Origin: Streptomyces sp. WP-1
GTDB taxonomy: Bacteria; Actinomycetota; Actinomycetes; Streptomycetales; Streptomycetaceae
Direction: 5' to 3'
DNA: 64,000 nt
Assembly (NCBI RefSeq): GCF_030450125.1
Contig: NZ_CP123923.1
Coordinates: forward strand, 5,890,001 to 5,954,000
Shown here: piece by piece, positions 1 through 8,213 of the stretch
How the letters are laid out: the number at the start of each line of letters is the position of its first letter
Position numbering within the stretch: the first letter of the stretch is position 1
Translations under genes and position numbers: made by a program
Notes under the pieces: generated by a model
The model's database searches: none
What the model was told of the DNA's origin: nothing
What the model saw: only the letters and a program-made list of their open reading frames with translations

Positions 1-565
1 GATGCGCACGGTGCGGGAGGCCCACGCGGCCACCGGCAAGCCCGTGCTCGTGATGACGTACTGGAACCCCATCGACCGCTACGGCGTCGAGCGGTTCACC
101 GCCGAGCTGGCTGAGGCGGGCGGCGCGGGCTGCATCCTGCCCGACCTGCCGGTGCAGGAGTCCGCGCTGTGGCGGGAGCACGCCGACAAGCACGGCCTCG
201 CCACCGTCTTCGTGGTGGCGCCGAGCAGCAAGGACGCGCGGCTCGCCGAGATCACCTCGGTGGGCAGCGGCTTCGTCTACGCCGCCTCGCTCATGGGCGT
301 CACCGGCACCCGTGAGTCCGTCGGCGCGCAGGCCCAGGACCTGGTGCAGCGCACCCGGGTCACCCGCGCCGAGCTGCCCGTCTGCGTCGGCCTCGGCGTC
401 TCCAACGCGGTCCAGGCGGCCGAGGTCGCCACCTTCGCCGACGGTGTGATCGTCGGCTCGGCCTTCGTCAAGCGGATGCTGGACGCCCCGGACCACGCGT
501 CCGGCCTGGCGGCGGTGCGCGAGCTGGCCGGTGACCTGGCGAAGGGCGTGCGCGGCCAGGCGTGA
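1..565 (+). CDS. trpA: Tryptophan synthase alpha subunit, C-terminal part
   Basis: Alpha subunit of tryptophan synthase. It cleaves indole-3-glycerol phosphate to indole and glyceraldehyde 3-phosphate and passes indole to TrpB in the alpha2beta2 complex. About 188 residues are in the window and the reading frame is open to the left edge, so the start lies outside; the ATG at 2 is internal. Family features seen are the MTYWNPIDRYG segment, the LPDLPVQES loop, VYAASLMGVTGTR and the phosphate-binding end GLGVSNAVQ...VIVGSAFVK. It is presumably the last gene of a trp operon, because a strong hairpin follows at 673-699. Confidence 0.96.
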   Translation, partial: MRTVREAHAATGKPVLVMTYWNPIDRYGVERFTAELAEAGGAGCILPDLPVQESALWREHADKHGLATVFVVAPSSKDARLAEITSVGSGFVYAASLMGVTGTRESVGAQAQDLVQRTRVTRAELPVCVGLGVSNAVQAAEVATFADGVIVGSAFVKRMLDAPDHASGLAAVRELAGDLAKGVRGQA

Positions 566-672
566 CCCGGGGATCGTCGCGGGGTGACCGGCGCGTGCCG
601 TCGCGGGGCGGTCGGCGCCTGCCGGTCGTCATGTATCGGGCATTCCGGTCACTCGAACGGGTGGACCTCGGG

Positions 673-699
673 CCGGGGAGGCGCGCTGCGCCTCCCCGG
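673..699 (+). terminator. Hairpin terminator after trpA
   Basis: Perfect 11-bp stem (CCGGGGAGGCG / CGCCTCCCCGG) with a 5-nt loop and no T-run, as is common for streptomycete terminators. It ends only 14 nt before the next start codon, so it separates the trp operon from the DsbA-like gene or acts as a leader hairpin for that gene. Confidence 0.7.
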
Positions 700-713
700 T
701 TCGTTCTGGGGGT

Positions 714-1490
714 GTGAGCGAGAAGAACCGTGACGGAAAGCGGACCGCCCGCCAGCGGCTGGCGGTCGAGCGCGAGAAGCAGAAGTCCGCGGAGAAGCGG
801 CGCCGGTCGCTGATCGTGGGGGGCGGCGTCGTCTGCATCCTGGCCCTCGCGGCGGTGATCGGCGTGATCGCCGCGAACGCGGGCAAGAACAAGGCGAGCG
901 GCGACGCGGGCCCGGTCGTGGCGCCCTCCGGCGCGCAGGGCAAGGACAGTCTCGCGATCCCGGTCGGCAAGGACGGCGCGAAGTCGACGCTCACCGTCTG
1001 GGAGGACTTCCGCTGCCCCGCCTGCCAGGCCTTCGAGGCGGCGTACCGGCCCACCCTCCATGAGCTGGTCGACGCGGGCAAGCTGCGCGTCGAGTACCAC
1101 CTGGTCCGGCTGATCGACGGCAATCTCGGCGGCACCGGCTCGCTGCGCGCGGCCAACGCGGCGGCATGCGCCCAGGACGCCGGGAAGTTCCGCGACTACC
1201 ACGACACGCTGTACTCGAACCAGCCCAAGGAGACCGACGACGCCTTCGCGAGCAACGCCAAGCTGATCACGCTGGCGGGCAAGGTCGGCGGCCTGGACTC
1301 ACCGGCGTTCCGGAAGTGTGTGGACGCGGGGACGCACGACAGCTGGGTGAACCGCTCGCAGAAGGCGTTCCAGGGCGGCGGCTTCACCGGCACGCCCACG
1401 GTGCTGCTCGGCGGCAAGAACATCTACCAGGACCAGTCGATGTCCCCGGCCAAGCTGAAGCAGATGGTGGAGTCGGCGGACCAGGGCTAG
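714..1490 (+). CDS. Membrane-anchored DsbA-family thioredoxin-fold protein
   Basis: 258-residue protein with a basic, coiled-coil-prone N-terminus (1-32), one membrane segment (about 33-54) and an extracytoplasmic thioredoxin-fold domain with the redox motif C101-P-A-C104 and a cis-Pro loop GGFTGTPTVLLGG. This layout is typical of the actinobacterial DsbA_2/thioredoxin_4 group, which handles disulfides of secreted proteins. The GTG at 714 is used; the stretch before it is occupied by the trpA terminator and no clear Shine-Dalgarno is seen. It lies immediately before lgt, so both neighbours act on exported proteins. The exact substrate is unknown. Confidence 0.87.
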   Translation: MSEKNRDGKRTARQRLAVEREKQKSAEKRRRSLIVGGGVVCILALAAVIGVIAANAGKNKASGDAGPVVAPSGAQGKDSLAIPVGKDGAKSTLTVWEDFRCPACQAFEAAYRPTLHELVDAGKLRVEYHLVRLIDGNLGGTGSLRAANAAACAQDAGKFRDYHDTLYSNQPKETDDAFASNAKLITLAGKVGGLDSPAFRKCVDAGTHDSWVNRSQKAFQGGGFTGTPTVLLGGKNIYQDQSMSPAKLKQMVESADQG

Positions 1491-1545
1491 CGGGCCCGGG
1501 GTGAGCGCATCCCATGTCCCTGTTATGGACCCGTAGCCAGGCGGC

Positions 1546-1576
1546 TTGGTGTCGCCGGGGCCCGGCACGGTAGCGT
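1546..1576 (+). promoter_or_regulatory. Candidate lgt promoter
   Basis: TTGGTG (1546-1551) and TAGCGT (1571-1576) resemble -35 and -10 elements, with a 19-bp spacer that is slightly long. The -10 lies only 10 nt before the lgt ATG, which predicts a very short leader or a leaderless transcript; no Shine-Dalgarno is present. Confidence 0.35.
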
Positions 1577-1586
1577 CGGACTTGCC

Positions 1587-2534
1587 ATGGAACTTGCCTA
1601 CATTCCCAGTCCGTCCCGCGGGGTGCTGTACCTCGGCCCCATTCCGCTGCGCGGCTACGCCTTCTGCATCATCATCGGCGTCTTCATCGCCGTCTGGCTC
1701 GGCAACCGGCGCTGGGTCGCCCGTGGCGGGCAGTCCGGCACGGTCGCCGACATCGCGGTGTGGGCCGTGCCGTTCGGCCTGGTCGGCGGCCGGCTCTACC
1801 ACGTGATCACGGACTACGAGCTGTACTTCAGCCCCGGCCGTGACTGGGTGGACGCCTTCAAGGTGTGGCAGGGCGGTCTGGGCATCTGGGGCGCGATCGC
1901 GCTCGGCGCGCTGGGCGCGTGGATCGGGGCGCGGCGCCGGGGCATCCCGATGCCCGCGTACGCCGACGCGGTGGCGCCCGGCATCGCCCTCGCGCAGGCC
2001 ATGGGGCGCTGGGGCAACTGGTTCAACCAGGAGCTGTACGGCAGGGAGACGCACCTCCCCTGGGCGCTGCACATCACGTCCTCCGAGGGCGGCCGGGTAC
2101 CGGGCTACTACCACCCGACCTTCCTGTACGAGTCGCTGTGGTGCATCGGCGTCGCCTTCCTGGTGATGTGGGCCGACCGCCGCTTCCAGCTGGGCCATGG
2201 CCGGGCGTTCGCCCTCTATGTCGCCGCGTACTGCGTGGGCCGGGGCTGGATCGAGTACATGCGGGTGGACGACGCCCACCACATCCTCGGCCTGCGTCTC
2301 AACGACTGGACGGCGCTGATCGTCTTCCTCCTGGCGGTCACCTACATGATCGTCTCGTCCCGCCGCCGTCCGGGCCGCGAGGAGGTCGTGGAACCCCTCG
2401 CCGCCGGGGGCCCGGCCGAGGACACGGAGACGGCGCCCGAGACGGACACCGACACCGAGAAGCCCGTGGACGCGCCGGACGGCCCGAAGGCGACCACCGA
2501 CGAGAAGACCGAGTCGGCGACGAAGAAGAGCTGA
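1587..2534 (+). CDS. lgt: Prolipoprotein diacylglyceryl transferase
   Basis: Lgt transfers a diacylglyceryl group from phosphatidylglycerol to the lipobox cysteine of prolipoproteins in the plasma membrane. The 315-residue protein has the usual multi-pass layout, the QGGLGIWG segment and the signature GRWGNWFNQELYG carrying the invariant Arg, Asn and Glu residues. The C-terminal 50 or so residues are a cytoplasmic acidic and Thr-rich tail, common in Actinobacteria and not part of the catalytic core. The ATG at 1587 gives the expected N-terminus (MELAYIPSPSRGVLYLG). A strong terminator follows. Confidence 0.96.
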   Translation: MELAYIPSPSRGVLYLGPIPLRGYAFCIIIGVFIAVWLGNRRWVARGGQSGTVADIAVWAVPFGLVGGRLYHVITDYELYFSPGRDWVDAFKVWQGGLGIWGAIALGALGAWIGARRRGIPMPAYADAVAPGIALAQAMGRWGNWFNQELYGRETHLPWALHITSSEGGRVPGYYHPTFLYESLWCIGVAFLVMWADRRFQLGHGRAFALYVAAYCVGRGWIEYMRVDDAHHILGLRLNDWTALIVFLLAVTYMIVSSRRRPGREEVVEPLAAGGPAEDTETAPETDTDTEKPVDAPDGPKATTDEKTESATKKS

Positions 2535-2551
2535 CGACCGCCTGTACGACA

Positions 2552-2590
2552 CCGAGGGCGCCCGGATCCCCCCGGGCGCCCTCGGCGTTT
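2552..2590 (+). terminator. Terminator after lgt, probably bidirectional
   Basis: Perfect 14-bp stem (2552-2565 with 2572-2585) around ATCCCC, followed by CGTTT. It lies between convergent genes: lgt ends at 2534 and the reverse operon ends at 2715. Confidence 0.85.
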
Positions 2591-2714
2591 GCGCCACCGG
2601 GCCCGGCACCGCCGATCTCCACCACGGTGGCCGCCCCTCCTTTCCACCGCGAGGGCACCCGACACGGCGGCGGTGACCGGCGGTGCCGCGTCGGCCCCGC
2701 CCGTCCCCGGCCTC

Positions 2715-3521
2715 TCACCCCCGCCGGGCCAGCGACAGTGTGCGGTGGGCCATGGCGACCACCGCCGCGTCGATGAAGCGGCCGTCGGGGAGGGCCTGGG
2801 CGCCGGGTTCGGTGGTGGCGGCCTTGAGGACGGTCTCGGCGTGCTCCAGTTCGGCGGGGGTGGGCAGATAGGCGCGCTCGATGACCGGGAGCTGGCGGGG
2901 ATGGATCGCGGCCCGGCCGAGGAAGCCGAGGGCGCGGCCGTGGGCGCAGGAGGCGGCCAGGCCGTCGAGGTCGCGGATGTCGGGGTGGACGGTCTGCGCC
3001 GGCGGGGGCAGCCCGGCGGCGCGCGCGGCGACGATCACCCGGGAGCGCGGCCAGTCGAGCCCCGAGTCCGCCCGCACCCCGAGGTCCGCCCGCAGATCCG
3101 CCTCCCCGAGGGAGATGCCCCGCAGCGACGGGTGCGCGCCCGCGATGGCGTACGCGTGCTCGACGGCCAGCGCCGACTCCAGCAGCGCGTACAGGGGGTA
3201 CGGCACGGCGGCGGCGACCCGGCGCACCTCCGCGGGACCGGTCACCTTCGGCAGCCGTAGCCCCGACAGACCGCGCAGACCCCGCAGCGCCGCCAGGTCC
3301 GCGGCCGCCCACGGGGTGTCCAGGGCGTTCATCCGCACATGCACCGGCACCGGCTGCGCCGCCGTGAGCAGCTCCGCCGTGGCGGCGCGCGCGTACTCCT
3401 TGCGCTCCGCCGCCACCGCGTCCTCCAGGTCGACGACCACCACGTCCGCGCCCGCCGCCAGCGCCTTGGTGACCACGGCGGGCCGGTCCCCGGGGACGTA
3501 CAGCCAGGTCAGCGGGGTCAC
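2715..3521 (-). CDS. CitE/HpcH-family aldolase-lyase
   Basis: 268-residue member of the HpcH/HpaI-CitE superfamily, whose TIM-barrel enzymes make or break C-C bonds in acyl-CoA substrates such as citryl-, malyl- or methylmalyl-CoA. Family features seen: the start LTWLYVPGDRP, VVVDLEDAV (29-37), an Arg at 64 in HVRMN, the metal-binding Glu in LLESA (E115) and the acidic cluster GEADLRADLG (139-148). The GTG at 3521 overlaps the upstream CoA-transferase stop by 4 nt, so translation is probably coupled. Together with that transferase it suggests activation and cleavage of a hydroxy-acid. The true substrate cannot be read from the sequence. Confidence 0.85.
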   Translation of the reverse strand: MTPLTWLYVPGDRPAVVTKALAAGADVVVVDLEDAVAAERKEYARAATAELLTAAQPVPVHVRMNALDTPWAAADLAALRGLRGLSGLRLPKVTGPAEVRRVAAAVPYPLYALLESALAVEHAYAIAGAHPSLRGISLGEADLRADLGVRADSGLDWPRSRVIVAARAAGLPPPAQTVHPDIRDLDGLAASCAHGRALGFLGRAAIHPRQLPVIERAYLPTPAELEHAETVLKAATTEPGAQALPDGRFIDAAVVAMAHRTLSLARRG

Positions 3522-4750
3522 AGGGCGCCCTCCGCGCGCAGGGCGGCGATATCGGCCGGGGCGAGGCCCAGCTCGGTGAGGACCGCGTCGGTGTCCGCGC
3601 CGTGCGGCCGCCCGGCCCAGCGGATCGCGCCGGGCGTGGCGGACAGCCGGAACAGCACGTTCTGCAGCCGCAGCGGGCCCAGCTCCGGGTCCGGCACGGT
3701 CGTCACCGTGTTCAGCGCCTGGTACTGGGGGTCCTCGAACACGTCCCGCACATCCTGCACCGGCGCCACCGCCGCCTCCGCCTTCTCGAACGCCGCCAGG
3801 ACCTCCGTACGGCCGCGGGCGGCGATCCAGGAGCCGACCGCCGCGTCCAGCACCTCCGCGTGCGCGGCCCGCTGCGCGCCCGACGCGAACCAGGGCTCCT
3901 CGACCAGCTCCGGCCGCCCCACCAGCCGCATCACCCGCTCCGCCACGGACTGCGCGGACGTGGAGACGGCAACCCAGGTGCCGTCGGCGGTGCGGTACGT
4001 GTTGCGCGGGGCGTTGTTCGCGGACCGGTTGCCGGTGCGTTCCTGGACGTAGCCGAGCTGGTCGTACCAGGTGGGGTGCGGGCCGAGCACGGACAGGATC
4101 GGCTCGATGATCGCCATGTCCACGACCTGCCCGGTGCCGGTGCGCTCCCGCGCGGCCAGCGCCGTGAGCACGGCGTACGCGGTGGTGAGGCCCGCGACCG
4201 AGTCGGCGAGCCCGAAGGGCGGCAGCACCGGCGGCGCGTCCGGCTCCCCGGTGAGCGCGGCGAAGCCGCTCATCGCCTCCGCGAGGGTGCCGAACCCGGG
4301 CCGGTGCGCATACGGCCCGAACTGCCCGAACGCGGTGACCCGGGCGAGCACCAGACGCGGGTTGGCCGCGGACAGCTCCGCCCAGCCCAGGTCCCATTTC
4401 TCCAGCGTCCCGGGGCGGAAGTTCTCGATCACGACATCGGCGGTGGCGGCGAGCCGCAGCAGGGTCGCCCGCCCGCCCGGCCGGGACAGGTCCAGGGTGA
4501 TCGCCCGCTTGTTGCGGCCGAGCACCTTCCACCACAGGCCGACCCCGTCCTTGGCCGGACCGTGCCCCCGGGACGGATCGGGGCGCCCCGGATGCTCGAC
4601 CTTGATCACCTCGGCGCCGAAGTCGCCGAGCAGCGTCGCGGCCATGGGCCCGGCGAAGAGCGTGGCCAGGTCCAGCACCCGCAGCCCGTCCAGCGCCCCG
4701 GCGCGCGCCGCCGTACCCCCGTTCGCCTCTTCTGCCCCGCCCCCGTTCAC
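3518..4750 (-). CDS. CaiB/BaiF class III CoA-transferase
   Basis: 410-residue class III CoA-transferase, a family that moves CoA between carboxylic acids through an aspartyl-CoA intermediate. Seen: the N-terminal LDGLRVLDLATLFAGP motif, FGAEVIKVEHPG, the KRAITLDL strand, and the LADS segment whose Asp (D183) matches the catalytic Asp of formyl-CoA transferase. The GTG at 4750 overlaps the kinase stop by 4 nt and the 3' end overlaps the citE-like gene by 4 nt, so it sits inside one tightly coupled operon. The acyl donor and acceptor are unknown. Confidence 0.88.
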   Translation of the reverse strand: MNGGGAEEANGGTAARAGALDGLRVLDLATLFAGPMAATLLGDFGAEVIKVEHPGRPDPSRGHGPAKDGVGLWWKVLGRNKRAITLDLSRPGGRATLLRLAATADVVIENFRPGTLEKWDLGWAELSAANPRLVLARVTAFGQFGPYAHRPGFGTLAEAMSGFAALTGEPDAPPVLPPFGLADSVAGLTTAYAVLTALAARERTGTGQVVDMAIIEPILSVLGPHPTWYDQLGYVQERTGNRSANNAPRNTYRTADGTWVAVSTSAQSVAERVMRLVGRPELVEEPWFASGAQRAAHAEVLDAAVGSWIAARGRTEVLAAFEKAEAAVAPVQDVRDVFEDPQYQALNTVTTVPDPELGPLRLQNVLFRLSATPGAIRWAGRPHGADTDAVLTELGLAPADIAALRAEGAL

Positions 4751-5640
4751 GCGGTGAACCGGGCGTCGATCTCCGGGCGGTACGGCATCGACGCCGACGC
4801 CCCGGCCCGCTCGACGGAGAGGGACGCCGCGGCGGCCGCCCAGGACAGGGCCTCCCGTACGGGTTTCTCCTCGGCGAGGGCCACCGCGAGCGCCCCGGTG
4901 AAGGTGTCGCCCGCGCCCGTGCTGTCCACCGCCTCGACCCGGGGCGCGGGTACCACCAGCGGCTCGGCGTCCCGGGCGACGTACAGGCAGCCCGTCGCGC
5001 CCAGGGTGACCACCACGCGCGGCACCAGCTCAAGGAGCGCCGTGGCGGCCTCGCGCGGGTCGGTGCGGCCGGTGAGGGTGATCGCCTCGTACTGGTTGGG
5101 CACCAACAGGTCGGTGGCGGCGAGGAGTTCGGGCGGCAGCGGCTGGACGGGGGAGGGCGTGAGGATCGTCCGGATCCCGTGCCGCCGTGCGGCGGCGGCG
5201 CCCGCGACCACCGCGGCCGGCGGGATCTCCAGCTGGAGCAGCAGGGTGTCGGCGGAGGCGATCAGCCCCTCGTCGCCGGGCGAGAGATGGTCGACGGTGC
5301 CGTTGGCGCCCGGGACGACGACGATGGAGTTGCCGCCCTCGTCGTCCACCACGATGTGCGCGGTGCCGGAGGGGCCCTCGACCGTGCGCAGGAAGTCGGT
5401 GTCCACACCGGAGTGTTCGAGGGTCTCCCGCAGCCGGGTCCCGGCCGCGTCGTTGCCCACCGCGCCGATCATCGAGACGGTGGCCCCGGCCCGCGCGGCG
5501 GCGATCGCCTGGTTGGCGCCCTTGCCGCCGGGGATCGTCCGGAACTCCCGGCCGGTCACCGTCTCGCCGCGCCGCGGGGCCCTGGCGACGAAGGCGACGA
5601 GGTCCATGTTCGTGCTGCCGAGGACGGCGATATGGGTCAT
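4747..5640 (-). CDS. rbsK: PfkB-family sugar kinase, ribokinase type
   Basis: 297-residue PfkB kinase close to ribokinase, which phosphorylates D-ribose to ribose 5-phosphate. Seen: the start MTHIAVLGSTNMDLV, the PfkB-1 motif GGKGAN (38-43), the ribokinase-like VPNQYEA, and the PfkB-2 motif DSTGAGDTFTGA with the anion hole and catalytic Asp (D245). The ATG at 5640 forms an ATGA overlap with the upstream ADP-ribosylglycohydrolase. Its place directly after four such hydrolases suggests it phosphorylates a ribose-type sugar freed by them, which is an inference. A non-ribose PfkB substrate remains possible. Confidence 0.85.
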   Translation of the reverse strand: MTHIAVLGSTNMDLVAFVARAPRRGETVTGREFRTIPGGKGANQAIAAARAGATVSMIGAVGNDAAGTRLRETLEHSGVDTDFLRTVEGPSGTAHIVVDDEGGNSIVVVPGANGTVDHLSPGDEGLIASADTLLLQLEIPPAAVVAGAAAARRHGIRTILTPSPVQPLPPELLAATDLLVPNQYEAITLTGRTDPREAATALLELVPRVVVTLGATGCLYVARDAEPLVVPAPRVEAVDSTGAGDTFTGALAVALAEEKPVREALSWAAAAASLSVERAGASASMPYRPEIDARFTA

Positions 5641-6998
5641 GGGCGGTTCGCCTCCAGGTGGGTGAGGTGGGCGAGGGTGTCGAAGCCGGTGCCGTCGAAG
5701 TCGGCGACGGCGGTGGCGAGCCGGTTCTTCAGCGGGGCCCGCCAGTGCTCGGGGAGCGCGGCGGGGGAGCCCGCGAGGAGCCCGGCGATGCTGCCCGCGC
5801 TCGCGCCGACCGAGTCGGTGTCCAGGCCGCCCGCCACCGCCCGCCGGATCGAGCCGGTGAAGTCGCCGTCCGCGTGGGTGAGCGCGGCGGCCAGCAGGGC
5901 GGTGTTGGGCAGGGCGTGCACCCAGTGGTGGGTGGGGGAGTAGACGGCGTGGAGTTCGTCCACCACGGTGTCGAAGTCCTCGTGCGTGGCGGCCAGTTGA
6001 ACGGCGTGGTCGATGGCCCCGGCCAGCCGGGAGCGGTGCGGGACGACCGAACGGCCCACGCGCAGGCAGGTGTGCACGTCGTGGTCGCCGGTGGCGGCCG
6101 CGGCCAGGGTGGCGGCGGTGAACATGGCCGCGTAGACGCCGCCTGCCGTGTGGGTCAACACCGCGTCCCGGTACGCCTGTTCGGCTGCGGCGGCCGGGTC
6201 GCCCGGGTTGGTCCAGCCGTGCACGTCGGCGCGGATCAGGGCGCCGATCCACTCCCGGAAGGGGTTGCGGTGGCGGGCGGTGTGCGGGGGCTCCACGCCG
6301 CTGAGGAGGTTGCGGTAGGCGAGGCGCTCGGCGGTGAACGTCCGTCCCGGCGGCAGCTCTTCGAGCCACAGCCGGGCGACGTCCGCGGTGCTGAAGCCCT
6401 TGCCGTGCCGCTGGAGCAGCAGCAGGTTGAGCAGCGGGTAGTCGAGGTCGTCGTCCTCGGGCATGCCATCGATGTTCTCGGCCAGCGAGGTGGCGGCCGA
6501 GCGGCGGTTCCACGGGTGCGCGTCGAGCAGTTCGGCGGGCACGCCACGGGCGGTGAAGTAGCCGTTCAGCGGCCAGTTGCCGCTGGCCCGGGCGAGGGCG
6601 CGCACGGCGTCCAGGGGCAGTTTCTCGACCGGCTTGCCCAGCAGGCAGCCGGCGGCCCGGCCCAGCCAGGACGCCTCGAACGCGAGCGGTCCCGGCGTCC
6701 CGGCGAGCCGCCCGGCGGGCCAGTCGGGGCAGGCGGCCCGGATCGCGGCCAACTCGGTCGGCTCGTCGTCGGCCAACCGGCTGGGCAGATCCGCCAGTTC
6801 GTCCAGCAGGTCCTCGGCGAGCAGCCGCAGATAGCGCGAGACGCGGTGCGGGGAGGCGCCCGCCCGGTCCGGGGCGTCCGGGCCGCCCGCCGCACGCCAG
6901 CGCTCCTCGATCCGGGACGGCTCGCGGCCGTCGAGGCGGGCCTGGCGCAGTTCGTGGCCGAGCAGGTCCTCGGGCTGGACCCAGGTCAGTCGGAGCAC
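5637..6998 (-). CDS. ADP-ribosylglycohydrolase-family protein, large divergent form
   Basis: 453-residue member of the DraG/ARH superfamily, binuclear-metal hydrolases that cleave N- or O-glycosidic bonds of ADP-ribose and related ribosides. The core starts near residue 108 (FEASWLGRAAGCLLGKPVEK), after a 107-residue N-terminal region not typical of DraG. The metal-binding motifs appear as EDDDLDY (181-187) and GLDTDS (391-396), so catalysis looks intact. The GTG at 6998 overlaps the upstream paralogue by 13 nt and the 3' end overlaps the kinase by 4 nt. The EDDD motif instead of TDDT sets it apart from its neighbours and suggests a different substrate. Confidence 0.85.
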   Translation of the reverse strand: MLRLTWVQPEDLLGHELRQARLDGREPSRIEERWRAAGGPDAPDRAGASPHRVSRYLRLLAEDLLDELADLPSRLADDEPTELAAIRAACPDWPAGRLAGTPGPLAFEASWLGRAAGCLLGKPVEKLPLDAVRALARASGNWPLNGYFTARGVPAELLDAHPWNRRSAATSLAENIDGMPEDDDLDYPLLNLLLLQRHGKGFSTADVARLWLEELPPGRTFTAERLAYRNLLSGVEPPHTARHRNPFREWIGALIRADVHGWTNPGDPAAAAEQAYRDAVLTHTAGGVYAAMFTAATLAAAATGDHDVHTCLRVGRSVVPHRSRLAGAIDHAVQLAATHEDFDTVVDELHAVYSPTHHWVHALPNTALLAAALTHADGDFTGSIRRAVAGGLDTDSVGASAGSIAGLLAGSPAALPEHWRAPLKNRLATAVADFDGTGFDTLAHLTHLEANRP

Positions 6999-8206
6999 GG
7001 CACGCCTCCCCGGCCGGTGCGGGACGGGTCGCCCGTGTCCGGTGCGCCTCCCAGGGCGCCGAAGGCCCGCTCATGGGCGCGGCGCCGGCCGCGGTCGAGG
7101 GCGAACACCTCGCGCGCCACCTGGGCGAGGGTCCGGGCCGGCTGCCACAGGTCCAGGCGGCTCGCCTCCGCGACCGTCTTCGCCCACTCCTCGGGCACCG
7201 GCGAGCCGAGCGCGCCCGCGAGGGCACCGGCCATGGTGGCGATCGAGTCGCAGTCGCGCCCGTAGTTGACCGAACCGAGCACCGCGTGCCGGTAGTCGCC
7301 GCCGGAGACCACCAGCATGCCGAGTGCGACGGGGAGTTCCTCGATGGAGTGCAGCCGCGAGGGGCGGCGGGCGCCGAGCGAGGGGGCCCGGTAGTCCGGG
7401 CCGACGGTGTCGTACGGCTCGACCGCCGCGCGCAGCGGACCGAGCGCCGAGGCGAAGTCGCTGTGCCGGTACGCCACTTCGCAGACCTTCTCGATCGCCG
7501 CCCGGGTGCCGTCCTTGGCCAGCGCCAGGCAGGCGGTCACCACCGAGTCCGGAGTCGCGCCCGGCGCGGTGGCGGCGGCGACGGCCGCGGCGAAGACACC
7601 GGCCGCCTCCCGGCCGTACGACGACTGGTGGGCCCCGGCGATGTCCAGCGCCTCGGCGTACGCGGCGCGCGGGTCGGCCGCGTTGACCAGGCCGACGGGG
7701 GCCATGTACATCGCCGCACCGCAGTTGACGATGTTGCCGGTGCCCGCCTCCCGGGGGTCCGCGTGACCGTAGGCGAGCCGGGCCACCAGCCACTTCTCGG
7801 CGAGGAAGAGGCGGTGCAACGGCAGTGCCTCCGCCTCCAGTTCGGGGATCCAGCGGGGGCTGGTCATCAGGTCCGGCACCAGGTGCTCGGCGAGCGCGTA
7901 GGCGTCGAGGTGGTCGCGGACGCGGTCGTAGACCCGGACCAGGGCGTGGGTCATCAAGGTGTCGTCGGTGACGTGTCCGTCGCCCTTGTGGTAAGGCGCG
8001 AGCGGGCGGGCGGTGCGCCACGCGTCGCCGTGCCAGGGGCCGACGATGCCGTGCACGAGGCCGCCGTGGCGCTCGGCGATCTGGTCGGGGGAGTAGCCCT
8101 CGACCGGTCCGCCGAGGGCGTCGCCGACTGCGGCGCCGACGAGGGCGCCGGTGATCCGTTCGTCCAGATCGGGGTGTCCGGTGCCTTTGGGTTGCTTGGG
8201 CGTCAT
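6986..8206 (-). CDS. ADP-ribosylglycohydrolase-family protein with intact motifs
   Basis: 406-residue DraG-type protein. It has the N-terminal GALVGAAVGDALGGPVEG helix, the first metal motif T80-D-D-T83 in HVTDDTLMTHAL, and the second metal motif GRDCDS (316-321) in VNYGRDCDSIATMAGALAGA, so both metal sites look complete. The ATG at 8206 is 7 nt downstream of the preceding stop at 8214. It is the second of three adjacent paralogues in an operon that continues into an EDDD-type relative, a ribokinase-type kinase and CoA-ester genes. Enzymatic substrate not determinable: ADP-ribosyl-protein, ADP-ribosylated small molecule or another riboside are all possible. Confidence 0.88.
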   Translation of the reverse strand: MTPKQPKGTGHPDLDERITGALVGAAVGDALGGPVEGYSPDQIAERHGGLVHGIVGPWHGDAWRTARPLAPYHKGDGHVTDDTLMTHALVRVYDRVRDHLDAYALAEHLVPDLMTSPRWIPELEAEALPLHRLFLAEKWLVARLAYGHADPREAGTGNIVNCGAAMYMAPVGLVNAADPRAAYAEALDIAGAHQSSYGREAAGVFAAAVAAATAPGATPDSVVTACLALAKDGTRAAIEKVCEVAYRHSDFASALGPLRAAVEPYDTVGPDYRAPSLGARRPSRLHSIEELPVALGMLVVSGGDYRHAVLGSVNYGRDCDSIATMAGALAGALGSPVPEEWAKTVAEASRLDLWQPARTLAQVAREVFALDRGRRRAHERAFGALGGAPDTGDPSRTGRGGVPCSD

Positions 8207-8213
8207 GCCCGAA